Source: an uncultured bacterium (GTDB taxonomy: Bacteria > Bacillota > Clostridia > Lachnospirales > Lachnospiraceae). Taken from it: a stretch of DNA of 64,000 nucleotides. The position numbers and the translations under genes were made by a program. Shown here piece after piece: positions 36,825-45,550 of the stretch. The notes beneath the pieces were generated by a model. The model was not told the DNA's origin and did no database searches. It saw only the letters and a list, made by a program, of their open reading frames with translations. The stretch lies in the NCBI GenBank assembly GCA_947381965.1, contig CANCXX010000015.1, positions 29,001-93,000 on the forward strand. The letters run 5' to 3'. Position 1 is the first letter of the stretch, and each line of letters starts with the position of its first letter.

Positions 36825-37484
36825 TTAAATTTCACCCCTTTTTATCCATTCAGCTGCTATCTGTGCCATTCTGTAATCTTCCATGGTATCCACATCTATG
36901 GCTTCTATTCGGTCAATAATTTTCATATATGGTTTCATACCTATTCTTTGATGATATCTTTGAAATACTTCACGGGTAAATATGAAAAAAGCTCCTGTCT
37001 CCATAAAAACAGGCTCCAGATTTTGAGTTGTCACTATATCCTTCATATTATAATTTAAAGGTTTTCCCTGGTACCAACAATAATCCTTAATTTCTATTGC
37101 ACTAAATGCAGAATCATACTCTCCGCTGCTCACCTTACCTAGTGCATCTCTAATAGAGTCAGCTCTGGTAAAAGGCTGTGTAACATGAGTCAGCACATAA
37201 ATATCTGCATCAACGTCTTTTAAAAAATGATCAATAATTTGCAGTCCCTTTATCTCAAACCCATCAAGGTATGGATCCCGTTTAAAAAAAGTAAGCCCCT
37301 TTGGAATATACTTTTTTATTGCTTCATCACTGCAATATACATATTTTTCATTTATCTCTTTTATCTGGTTTACAGTTTCAAATATATAGTCACACATTAG
37401 TTTTTCTCCCAAAGGTAACGTATTCTTTCCTGGAAGTCGTTGATTATTTAGTTTAATAGGAATAAATGATACTATTTTTTTCAA
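36825..37484 (-). CDS. Acylneuraminate cytidylyltransferase-family protein
   Basis: 219 residues. The nucleotide loop FIPIKLNNQRLPGKN and later HVTQPFTRADSIRDAL match the NeuA/KdsB group that activates 2-keto sugar acids with CMP. The start appears to be TTG at 37484, 8 bases after GGGGGA; no in-frame ATG is available. With the downstream aldolase it suggests a CMP-linked acidic sugar or similar building block. The real substrate is unknown. Confidence 0.82.
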   Translation of the reverse strand: MKKIVSFIPIKLNNQRLPGKNTLPLGEKLMCDYIFETVNQIKEINEKYVYCSDEAIKKYIPKGLTFFKRDPYLDGFEIKGLQIIDHFLKDVDADIYVLTHVTQPFTRADSIRDALGKVSSGEYDSAFSAIEIKDYCWYQGKPLNYNMKDIVTTQNLEPVFMETGAFFIFTREVFQRYHQRIGMKPYMKIIDRIEAIDVDTMEDYRMAQIAAEWIKRGEI

Positions 37485-37530
37485 ATTAAATTTCCCCCAT
37501 ATTTTTTCAAAAGCATTTATACTTTTATTA

Positions 37531-38418
37531 TTATTTTTCTAAATAAAGAACCATATAATCAGCTACTCCCATTGCACAGCACTCGCTTTTCCATACATTA
37601 TCCAATGAATCTGTAATAAATGATTCATCAATATCTGAACATGGTTCTTGTTCCTTCAGCCATCCCAATAAATTTCCAATACCATACCTCTGAAAATATT
37701 TAATTTTAATATTTTTAAATCCGGCTTTTTCTGCTATCATTTTTAAGTTATTTTCTGAAAAAATCCATAAATGCTGTGTACTTAGCAAAAGCTTTTTTTC
37801 ATATATTTCCCCTAATAACTTTCTCATAACAGGTGCATCTGTCGGCGTCCCTATTATTCCCTTCCCCCCCTTTTTTAAAAGCTCAAAAATATCTTTCAAA
37901 AACATCAACGGGTCCTCTACATGCTCAATTACATCAAATGAGGTTATTACGTCAATCTTATTTGACCAGTCTGCTGTAGCTTCTCCAGCATAGGCATATG
38001 TATTAAATCCTTTTTCATCCATGATTTTTCTATATTTCTCAGATGGCTCAACTGCTATAACCGTTTCAGCCACACCTTTTAAAAAATCAAGGAAGGCCCC
38101 GCCGCCACAGCCTATATCCGCTATCACCTTATGTCGAAAAATATCTGTACCTGTATATTGAAATTTTGCCAGTGTCTCCTTGTCATGAAGAGTATAAAAA
38201 ACATCAATTTCCGAACTTTCTTCCAATGAATTTCTGTAGTTGACACTTTCATAATATTGCTGTATGTCATCTTTCATTAAATCATGCCAGATAATATTAC
38301 ACGTTTCACATTGCCACATCGTTACAGGACTTTTTGTATATTTACCAATTCCTCCATCCCGGATTAAACCTTTATATACTTCTTTTACACGATTACTGCT
38401 ACATAATTTACACTCCAT
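37531..38418 (-). CDS. Class I SAM-dependent methyltransferase with N-terminal zinc-binding cysteines
   Basis: 295 residues. N-terminal CKLC and CETC (residues 3-6 and 33-36) form a zinc knuckle, followed by a class I Rossmann methyltransferase (ADIGCGGGAFLDFL, DVITSFDVIEHVEDP). The layout resembles sugar methyltransferases of deoxysugar and surface-glycan pathways. A run of seven G lies at LLKKGGKG (37864-37870), shorter than the three G9 tracts. GGAG precedes ATG 38418. Confidence 0.85.
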   Translation of the reverse strand: MECKLCSSNRVKEVYKGLIRDGGIGKYTKSPVTMWQCETCNIIWHDLMKDDIQQYYESVNYRNSLEESSEIDVFYTLHDKETLAKFQYTGTDIFRHKVIADIGCGGGAFLDFLKGVAETVIAVEPSEKYRKIMDEKGFNTYAYAGEATADWSNKIDVITSFDVIEHVEDPLMFLKDIFELLKKGGKGIIGTPTDAPVMRKLLGEIYEKKLLLSTQHLWIFSENNLKMIAEKAGFKNIKIKYFQRYGIGNLLGWLKEQEPCSDIDESFITDSLDNVWKSECCAMGVADYMVLYLEK

Positions 38419-38515
38419 GCTCTATCTCCTTAATTTAATACCTCTTCATAAATTACACTTGGAAAATAGCCTGTTTCCTGTTCTTTACTTATTGTCTGTC
38501 ATAAATTACAGACCT

Positions 38516-39490
38516 TTAATATATTAAAAAATCTTTCTCTAAATAATTGGATACATAATCTTCTATGCCCTCAGTCAGGGAGTGAAACCGCTTCTTATAA
38601 CCCGCATGACGAAGTTTTCCAATCTCCGCCCTTGTATAATATTGATACTTTTTCTTTAACTGTTCCGGCATATCAATATATTCAATTTGTGGCTCTCTGT
38701 TCATTGCCGCAAATACTGCATATGCCAGCTCATTAAAACTGCGCCCCTTTCCCGTTCCGACATTAAACAGCCCATTCTCCCTGCATTCATCCAGAAAAAA
38801 CCACAACACATCACATACATCCTTTACATAAACGAAATCCCTAAGCTGTTCTCCATCTTTATAGGAAGGATTGCCCGACCTGAATAATCTGATTTTTCCC
38901 GTTTTTTTAATCTGCCCGTATCCGTGAAATATCATACTGGCCATACTCCCCTTAAAATATTCATTTGGACCATAAACATTAAAGAATTTAAACCCCGCAT
39001 AATGTGGCGGCTTCTCTGCCTGCCTTGCAGTCCACAAATCAAATGCCTGTTTGGAATACCCATATCCATTCATTGGCATAAACCTGTCAATTTCTATCCT
39101 GTCATCAAATCCTGATTTTCCATCTCCATAGGTTGCTGCACTACTTGCATAAAGAAACGGAATCTGATTCCTGACACAATAATTCCACAGGTTCTTTGAA
39201 TAGCCAAAATTATTATTCCAAAGATAGTCAAAATTTTTTTCGGTAGTTGAAGAACAGGCCCCCAAATGTATAATTGCTGTAATCCCCTTATAATTCCCTT
39301 CTTTTAGCTTTTCTAAAAAAATGTCTTTATGGATATACCCCCCCCCGATTTTTTTATTGCGTATATTCACCCATTTATCAGTGTCTGCAATATTATCAAC
39401 AACAATAATATCCTCTATCCCCTTATCATTAAGAGTTTTTATCATGCAGCTGCCAATAAAGCCTGCTCCGCCCGTCACTACAATGCTCAC
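38516..39490 (-). CDS. hldD: ADP-glyceromanno-heptose 6-epimerase
   Basis: 324 residues, extended short-chain dehydrogenase. NADP loop TGGAGFIG (6-13), YASSAATYG, and the catalytic YGYSK (about 142-146) as in enterobacterial HldD (RfaD). It converts ADP-D-glycero-D-manno-heptose to the L-form. Together with hldE in the same operon it implies an ADP-heptose precursor. The start is GTG at 39490. Codons 49-51 (GGG) are encoded by nine G, so the gene may switch off by slippage. Family match is strong. Confidence 0.88.
   Translation of the reverse strand: MSIVVTGGAGFIGSCMIKTLNDKGIEDIIVVDNIADTDKWVNIRNKKIGGGYIHKDIFLEKLKEGNYKGITAIIHLGACSSTTEKNFDYLWNNNFGYSKNLWNYCVRNQIPFLYASSAATYGDGKSGFDDRIEIDRFMPMNGYGYSKQAFDLWTARQAEKPPHYAGFKFFNVYGPNEYFKGSMASMIFHGYGQIKKTGKIRLFRSGNPSYKDGEQLRDFVYVKDVCDVLWFFLDECRENGLFNVGTGKGRSFNELAYAVFAAMNREPQIEYIDMPEQLKKKYQYYTRAEIGKLRHAGYKKRFHSLTEGIEDYVSNYLEKDFLIY
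39338..39346 (-). repeat. G9 homopolymer in hldD
   Basis: Nine C on the plus strand, encoding Gly49-Gly51 in frame. Candidate phase-variation tract. Confidence 0.85.
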
Positions 39491-39513
39491 TGTTACACCA
39501 CCCTTTCATTTTA

Positions 39514-40404
39514 TTAATAACGATTCCACCCCTTCCGAATAAACCCATATATTCTACGCAGCATTTTTCTCTTCCTGCCCTGCCTGATACCTGATACATC
39601 AAACCTTCCTGCATACCCTAAAAATGCTTTACTCATATGTGTTGTTTCAAAATCAAGTCTCTCCCATCTGGGTGGGTTATATAAATTTTCTGCAGTAGCA
39701 GGGGTTGGAAATTTATTTTCTGTCAATGTATTTTGTACAAAAAAGGCATTGGCACCTGTCATATTGGTTCCAACCAGTTGATAACCTTTTTTTCTTCCCA
39801 ACCTTTCCATAGCCTTTAAAGTGGCCCCCTGTCTGTCAGAGCTATCCCACACATAACCTGCATCATAAGGCATTACCCAATCACATTCAGGTGGAAATTT
39901 TGCATTATATTCTATAATTACCACTCTCGGCTGCACTGCCGATACGGCTTCCCATATATGATAATCATTACCGTCAATGTCAATACTTAAGAGATCTACC
40001 CCCCCCCGGTAATCATTTTCAATAAACAGCTTATTAATATTTTCTGCTGTAACAAACGCATTCACCAATTGCAGACGTCCCTCTTCTAATACTGGTTTAA
40101 ACCGTCTTCTTAAATCTGTACAATATTTTTTATTGCCCTCTATCCAAAGGCCTTTCCAGCCCTTCAGCAAAAGGTAATGGCAATTTGATTCCAGTCCATT
40201 CTGTACGCCAAATTCAATAAAACGCTTATCCGTAACCCCGATCCGGTTAAAAATTTCACTAATAATTCCATCCTCATCATTTTGCGAATAAACCTTAAAT
40301 CCATAAGGTTCCAGATACTTTCCTTCCTTTGAATAAAATCGTTTTTCCGTTTCAATATCCCACCTAACTCCCGATGTTCCATTCGTAAATATATTAATAC
40401 TCAT
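39514..40404 (-). CDS. FkbM-like SAM-dependent methyltransferase
   Basis: 296 residues. Methyltransferase-like motifs: RFIEFGVQNGLESN (SAM loop), GLWIEGNKKYC, LLSIDIDGNDYHIW, VIIEYNAKFP. It likely methylates a glycan sugar. Start ATG 40404 after AAAGGAG; a longer frame to 40470 overlaps the previous gene. Nine G span roughly codons 133-136 (39999-40007), so a slip would cut off the catalytic half. It is between a second FkbM-type gene and hldD. Confidence 0.75.
   Translation of the reverse strand: MSINIFTNGTSGVRWDIETEKRFYSKEGKYLEPYGFKVYSQNDEDGIISEIFNRIGVTDKRFIEFGVQNGLESNCHYLLLKGWKGLWIEGNKKYCTDLRRRFKPVLEEGRLQLVNAFVTAENINKLFIENDYRGGVDLLSIDIDGNDYHIWEAVSAVQPRVVIIEYNAKFPPECDWVMPYDAGYVWDSSDRQGATLKAMERLGRKKGYQLVGTNMTGANAFFVQNTLTENKFPTPATAENLYNPPRWERLDFETTHMSKAFLGYAGRFDVSGIRQGRKRKMLRRIYGFIRKGWNRY
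39999..40007 (-). repeat. G9 homopolymer in the FkbM-like gene
   Basis: Nine C on the plus strand within codons for Arg-Gly-Gly-Val, just before LLSIDIDG. Third tract of identical length in the locus. Confidence 0.85.
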
Positions 40405-40457
40405 AAACTTATTTTCTCCTTTACCCTTTTTATATTGGTAAATACAAAACAGCTTTT

Positions 40458-41405
40458 TTATCTGCACCAAGCATAAAGTTTCTTTGGCTCGTGATGTATA
40501 ATATAATTTGGATTTGCCTGTTTAATAATTTTTTCAAGAACCTCCGGATCATCGGGCAGATGATAAGTACAGACAGATAATTTAGGTGCAAAATGTTTTA
40601 AGACCCATATGGCTCCCCTTAGCATATCTCTTTCTGCCCCTTCAATGTCTGCCTTAATAAAATCTATTCTTTCCAGTTTTTGTTCCCTGGCATAATCATC
40701 TATTGTGGTAACAGTTACCTTTTCTGTTCTTTTTCCATCTTCATCCTTTAATCTGGAATGCCCCAGATCTGTCTCTTCAACAATAAACTCCGCTTCTCCC
40801 TTTTTATCAGACAACGCCCTATTTACAACAAAAATATTAGGATTTTGTTCTGCTGTAATATGCAAATATTTATCTACAATAAATTTTGATGGCTCAAAGG
40901 CATATACGGTTCCCCCTTCTCTGGATGCCACTGCTGAATATAACCCCAAATTTGCACCGCAATCTAACACAACATCCCCTTTTTTCACAGTCACATATGC
41001 CGGGTTTTCATAGGAGCCTTCCCCTTGAAACGCACGAAAACGCTCTATGTTTTCCAGGCCAACAATATAATGCAAAGCAGCATCTGTAAACTCTTCCGCA
41101 AATATACTTCTCTCATTCCCTCTGGGGATAGGTACAACCATTTCTTTAATCCGCATAGCCCTCTTTTGTGGAAAAAGTTCAAACTGAAGAATGGATTTTA
41201 GTTCGTTATATAATTCAATGTTATACACATGTCGATGTCCTCCCCCTTTAAGAAAGATATCTCTTTTTTTCTTATACACAGCTATCATCAACTTTTGCAA
41301 AACAGGGTCCTGTTCCTGTTTTATCATCCATTTTTGTACTCTTAATGCCTCATAAAGCTCTCCTTCAGGCAACCTTCTCTTTATTTTTTCAAAAATTTTT
41401 TGCAT
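40458..41405 (-). CDS. FkbM-family methyltransferase
   Basis: 315 residues. A helical N-terminus precedes the FkbM domain: VVLDCGANLGLYSAVAS, VYAFEPSKFI, and IDFIKADIEGAERDMLRG. FkbM enzymes O-methylate sugars or polyketides. ATG 41405 is preceded by GGAGG and lies inside the end of the flippase gene (25-base overlap), indicating coupling. An upstream GTG at 41423 is less likely. Confidence 0.85.
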   Translation of the reverse strand: MQKIFEKIKRRLPEGELYEALRVQKWMIKQEQDPVLQKLMIAVYKKKRDIFLKGGGHRHVYNIELYNELKSILQFELFPQKRAMRIKEMVVPIPRGNERSIFAEEFTDAALHYIVGLENIERFRAFQGEGSYENPAYVTVKKGDVVLDCGANLGLYSAVASREGGTVYAFEPSKFIVDKYLHITAEQNPNIFVVNRALSDKKGEAEFIVEETDLGHSRLKDEDGKRTEKVTVTTIDDYAREQKLERIDFIKADIEGAERDMLRGAIWVLKHFAPKLSVCTYHLPDDPEVLEKIIKQANPNYIIHHEPKKLYAWCR

Positions 41406-42799
41406 CTCCTTATTCCTCCCCACAAACCTTTAAGTTCTATACAATGCAATTTTATAAGAGCCATAACACTGATTAAATAAATAACCATCCCTGCAAACTG
41501 ATATATCACCTCTTCCCTGTAATAACACCCGCACAAAATCAAATACACACATAGTTGTACAACTGTTCTTATCCAAGGAAATGGAATATCTTCACATTGA
41601 TACATAAAAATATACCGGAATATAAACAATCCAATATACGACACCAGAGTAGAAACAGAAGCCGCAAACAATCCTATCCTGCCAATCAATGAAAAATGTA
41701 CTGCTAAATTAATAACTGCCACCAGTAATGTGCCTATTCCCATCTTTCCTGATTTTTTATGAGCAAGAAGAATATAACCTGTAACTGCAGATAATGTGTA
41801 CCAAAATGCCGCATATACAATAATAGGTATATGGTAATATGCGCTTTTATACGCCTCATTAATAAAGCGGTTAAAAATAAAAGGCAATACTGTAACTATC
41901 CCGGAAACAACCAGAAAATAACCATCCATAGACAAGCAGATGATTTTCTGATAATATACTTTATGGTCTGGCTGCTGTACCACCTTTACCGCCGTCTCTG
42001 CCCATGCCATGGTAAATCCGTTTGTCAGCACTATCAGTATCGTATAAAATTTATTTGCCAAAGAATAAATTCCATTCATGGCGCTTCCTAATATAAACAC
42101 AATAATCAGCCTGTCTGATGAAGTAGCTACCCACCCCATTACATTATTCAAAACCAGCGGCAGAGAATACCCCAGCATTTCCTTAACAATGTCTTTCTTC
42201 CACCTGAATACAGCCATAGATCGTAATGGCAGGCATATTAACAGATATGCACATACCAACGTATATGCTGTTATTGAACCTGCCAGAACACCTTTTATTC
42301 CAAGCCGCAACCATACCACAAAAATAATGTTGAAAACAGCCATAAGAATAGTCCCAAGTGTAGTTGCCACTGTATATATTCCTGTTTTTTCCATTCCTCT
42401 AGCAATATGTATCAACAAGTAAAACAACCCATAAGAAAAATAATATACATAAAGCGCTCTGGCATACTGAAACTTCCAAATTATACTACCGCTCACAAAT
42501 ATTATGCTGAAAATTACCATCAATCCGGCCGCCAATACCAGCCCGGTTGAAAAGTATTCCTGTTTTTTTTTCACATCCCTCTCAGAAACGCAAAACCGGA
42601 ATATGGACTGCTCCACACCCAAAAATAACACACAAACAAGAATCGTGCGCAAAGTCACATACAGGTCTGCCTTTCCATATTCCGTTGTGGATAATACGGC
42701 AGTATATACGGGCAAAAGCAGAAAGTTAACTATCTGTGCAGAAATCTGCGCCAGTGATATCAGAAAAGTATTCTTTACCAGTTCAGAATTTCTTGACAT
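41381..42799 (-). CDS. wzx: Polysaccharide flippase (Wzx-type, MOP superfamily)
   Basis: 472 residues with about 12-14 membrane segments and the MOP start (ELVKNTFLISLAQISAQIVNF; VYTAVLSTTEYGKADLY). It flips the undecaprenyl-linked repeat unit across the membrane. Good spacing to Wzy (13 bp) and to the methyltransferase. The specific substrate cannot be read from the sequence. Confidence 0.87.
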   Translation of the reverse strand: MSRNSELVKNTFLISLAQISAQIVNFLLLPVYTAVLSTTEYGKADLYVTLRTILVCVLFLGVEQSIFRFCVSERDVKKKQEYFSTGLVLAAGLMVIFSIIFVSGSIIWKFQYARALYVYYFSYGLFYLLIHIARGMEKTGIYTVATTLGTILMAVFNIIFVVWLRLGIKGVLAGSITAYTLVCAYLLICLPLRSMAVFRWKKDIVKEMLGYSLPLVLNNVMGWVATSSDRLIIVFILGSAMNGIYSLANKFYTILIVLTNGFTMAWAETAVKVVQQPDHKVYYQKIICLSMDGYFLVVSGIVTVLPFIFNRFINEAYKSAYYHIPIIVYAAFWYTLSAVTGYILLAHKKSGKMGIGTLLVAVINLAVHFSLIGRIGLFAASVSTLVSYIGLFIFRYIFMYQCEDIPFPWIRTVVQLCVYLILCGCYYREEVIYQFAGMVIYLISVMALIKLHCIELKGLWGGIRRCKKFLKK

Positions 42800-42812
42800 T
42801 ACACTTTACACC

Positions 42813-44036
42813 TCATGCGGATTTATGGCTTTTGCTACACCAAATTCCCAAATAATAAACTGCAGGCAGCACCGAAAAAATATTTTGACATCCATTTTCA
42901 AACATTCCCCTGAAAAGAACCAACAAAAAGACAATCCCCAAAAAGGAAACAGATGCCTCATATCCTTTTATCTTTCTTGTGCCCAATATTAAAAGAGCCA
43001 GATACGACAAAAACGCAAAAATTCCAAAATTATATAATGTTTCTAAAACATAATTATGAGTATGTCCTCCACGCAAAGCATAATCAAACCATGTTGTATC
43101 CCCCCATTGTGTCCTGCTTAATGTTGATGCCCACCCCCATAATGGGGATTTCAACCACATTGAAATAAATCTGGTCTGTAAAGCAAACCTGACAGTCAGT
43201 GAACTGGCCTTGCCAAATAAATAATTATTTATAAATCCCTGAAGTACATCCAGTCTTGTAAATAAAAGCATAACCAGTATGTATGCACCTATCATAATTC
43301 CCAGTACAATATCATGTCTTATTTTCCATATTTTAAGCTGTGGCGCAAAATAAAACATGAACACTAATCCCACCAGTAAAAAACTAATAGCAGTCAGTCC
43401 GCCAATTTGTCTGTAAACTCCCTCTGTCATTGTTAGAGCAGTTAATAAAAACAGTTCCCTGCTAAACTTCTTCTTTTCCAGTACCATAACAACGCAACAA
43501 TAAAAAATGGCAAACAGGTAATATTTACCAGCCTCATTATCAAGACCCAAAAAAAACGTGTTGCCACTTTTGGCTGCTACTTCCCATCCAAGTACCTGCG
43601 TCATCAAATTTATTAGACATAGCGCTATATAAAATCCATAAATCGTCTTCATCATTACAAGGCAGATTTGTTCCCGTGTATCAAACACAAGTTTTATTAT
43701 CACAAGTTGTCCTATAATAAATACTATTCTTGAAAAAGCAGTATACAGATAAGCCACATTGGAATCTGTTATAATTTTACCGGAAAATCCTGCATGAAAA
43801 GCACTGATAAAAATAGTTATACAAAAGAATAAAGTAAGGACATCAAAGCTGTTCCATTTTACTTTTCTTTTAAAACAACTAAAAACTACCATTACTGTGC
43901 ACAACAGACGGCAGATAATAAATAAAATCCTTATAACAGCAACCTCACGAAATGCATAAGGGGTGCTCATGGATATTAAATATATCAACAAAAATGCTGA
44001 TGCTTTTACTTCATCCCTCTTTAAAAATGCCCACAT
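42813..44036 (-). CDS. wzy: O-antigen polymerase/ligase-like membrane protein (Wzy-type)
   Basis: 407 residues with about 11 membrane segments and a large extracytoplasmic loop carrying the Wzy-C-like stretch (WLKSPLWGWASTLSRTQWGDTTWFDYALRGGHTHNYVLETLYNFGI). It probably polymerises flipped repeat units. ATG 44036 follows AGAGGG; an in-frame GTG at 44045 is an alternative. The pairing with wzx shows a Wzx/Wzy-dependent pathway. Confidence 0.82.
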   Translation of the reverse strand: MWAFLKRDEVKASAFLLIYLISMSTPYAFREVAVIRILFIICRLLCTVMVVFSCFKRKVKWNSFDVLTLFFCITIFISAFHAGFSGKIITDSNVAYLYTAFSRIVFIIGQLVIIKLVFDTREQICLVMMKTIYGFYIALCLINLMTQVLGWEVAAKSGNTFFLGLDNEAGKYYLFAIFYCCVVMVLEKKKFSRELFLLTALTMTEGVYRQIGGLTAISFLLVGLVFMFYFAPQLKIWKIRHDIVLGIMIGAYILVMLLFTRLDVLQGFINNYLFGKASSLTVRFALQTRFISMWLKSPLWGWASTLSRTQWGDTTWFDYALRGGHTHNYVLETLYNFGIFAFLSYLALLILGTRKIKGYEASVSFLGIVFLLVLFRGMFENGCQNIFSVLPAVYYLGIWCSKSHKSA

Positions 44037-44050
44037 TATAAACACCCTCT

Positions 44051-45487
44051 TTATTTCCTTAGTTTTTCAATCAGCTCTGTTGTTGACTTTCCATTTACAA
44101 AAGGAATTATTACCACATCCCCTCCGTTCTCGCTTACAATATTATGTCCAGCAATTTCCTCTATACGATAGTCCCCACCCTTTACCAGTATGTCTGGTTG
44201 TATCGCCTTTATGATTCCAACTGGTGTATCCTCTTCAAAAGCAACTACATAATCGACAAACTCTAATGCCGTTAAAAGCATCACTCTATCTTCTAATGAA
44301 TTTACAGGACGCTCCTTTCCCTTTAGCCGTTTAACAGAGGCATCACTGTTTACCGCAATCACCAGGCAATCCCCAAGCGCGCGGGCTTTACGAAGGTATT
44401 CCACGTGACCAGTATGTAAAATATCAAAACAGCCATTGCTGAACACTATCTTTTGTCCCTTTTCTTTTCGTCTCCATAATGCTGCAAATCCATTTGGTTG
44501 GTAAGCGTTTAAAACTTTATTTCTTCTTGTACCATCTAGCTGACGTATCTGTTCTACTTCCTTAAAGCTGACCGTGCTTGTACCAATTTTGGATACCTGA
44601 ACACTTGCCGCATAATTTGATAACTCCATAGCTTCTTCTATGGATAAGCCTTTGGCCAGACCTGCTGCCAGATATGCCAAAACAGTATCACCAGCTCCAG
44701 TCACATCATATACTTCCTTTGCCACACTTTTTATATGTCGGACCATACCATTAATATCAGATAAAATCATCCCTTCTGCTCCTAAAGTGGTCAGCACATA
44801 CCTACACTCTGCTTTCCTGCAAAGTGACATAGCTGCCCTGATTACCTGATCCTTTGTTGCCACTGGCATCCCAGAAATTAACGCTAACTCCAAACGGTTA
44901 GGTTTCAAAATATCTGCTCCATAATATTTTTTTTCATTCTTACCTTTAATATCAGCCAACACTAAAATTTCTTTTTTCTTTGCATAGTCTATTATGTAAC
45001 GGCAAAGCCTCTCTGATAAAAAACCTTTTTGATAATCAGACAAAATTACTACCGAATCCGAAGTAATTTTGTCACCCAGCTGATGGAGAATTTCTTCTGA
45101 CAGATATACATCCGATTCTATAATTTCTTCCCTGTCCACCCGTAAAATCTGTTGATGATTCTGTCCCATATATCGCAATTTAGTTGTAGTCACATGATTT
45201 TCTAGCTTAATTATTTCGTCTATTCTGATATTTTTTTCCTTAAGAATACTTTTAAGAATATCCCCATTCTGATCATCTCCTGTGAACGAAAAAACCGTCA
45301 CTTCCGCCCCAATTTCTGCAAGGTTACAGGCCACATTGGCTGCGCCTCCCGGTGCATAACGAATTCCTTTTTCCACCTCATGAAACACAGGCACAGGAGC
45401 TTCCGGAGAGATGCGAATCACTTCCCCAAACTGATATATATCAAGCATGATATCGCCAAGAACAAAGATTTTTTTATTTATTTTCAT
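44051..45487 (-). CDS. hldE: Bifunctional heptose 7-phosphate kinase / heptose 1-phosphate adenylyltransferase
   Basis: 478 residues. Residues 1-320: PfkB sugar kinase (GDIMLDIYQFG, GGAANVACNLAEIGAEV, and the ATP-binding VTGAGDTVLA). Residues 340-478: nucleotidyltransferase with GCFDILHTGH and the closing GKSTTELIEKLRK. This is the two-domain HldE architecture of Gram-negative ADP-heptose synthesis. The isomerase GmhA and phosphatase GmhB are not in this window. Start ATG 45487 follows GGGGGA. Rare but not unknown outside Gram-negatives. Confidence 0.92.
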   Translation of the reverse strand: MKINKKIFVLGDIMLDIYQFGEVIRISPEAPVPVFHEVEKGIRYAPGGAANVACNLAEIGAEVTVFSFTGDDQNGDILKSILKEKNIRIDEIIKLENHVTTTKLRYMGQNHQQILRVDREEIIESDVYLSEEILHQLGDKITSDSVVILSDYQKGFLSERLCRYIIDYAKKKEILVLADIKGKNEKKYYGADILKPNRLELALISGMPVATKDQVIRAAMSLCRKAECRYVLTTLGAEGMILSDINGMVRHIKSVAKEVYDVTGAGDTVLAYLAAGLAKGLSIEEAMELSNYAASVQVSKIGTSTVSFKEVEQIRQLDGTRRNKVLNAYQPNGFAALWRRKEKGQKIVFSNGCFDILHTGHVEYLRKARALGDCLVIAVNSDASVKRLKGKERPVNSLEDRVMLLTALEFVDYVVAFEEDTPVGIIKAIQPDILVKGGDYRIEEIAGHNIVSENGGDVVIIPFVNGKSTTELIEKLRK

Positions 45488-45550
45488 TATTATCCCCCGC
45501 ATATCACAGGCAGTGCTTGCAATATTTATCCCATACTAATTTATTTATCC

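Noticed and set aside
43097-43103. Other short G or C runs (six or seven) such as in wzy, purA, argS and the ABC exporters
   Set aside because: Runs of six occur in several unrelated genes and look like background; only the three nine-base runs stand out.
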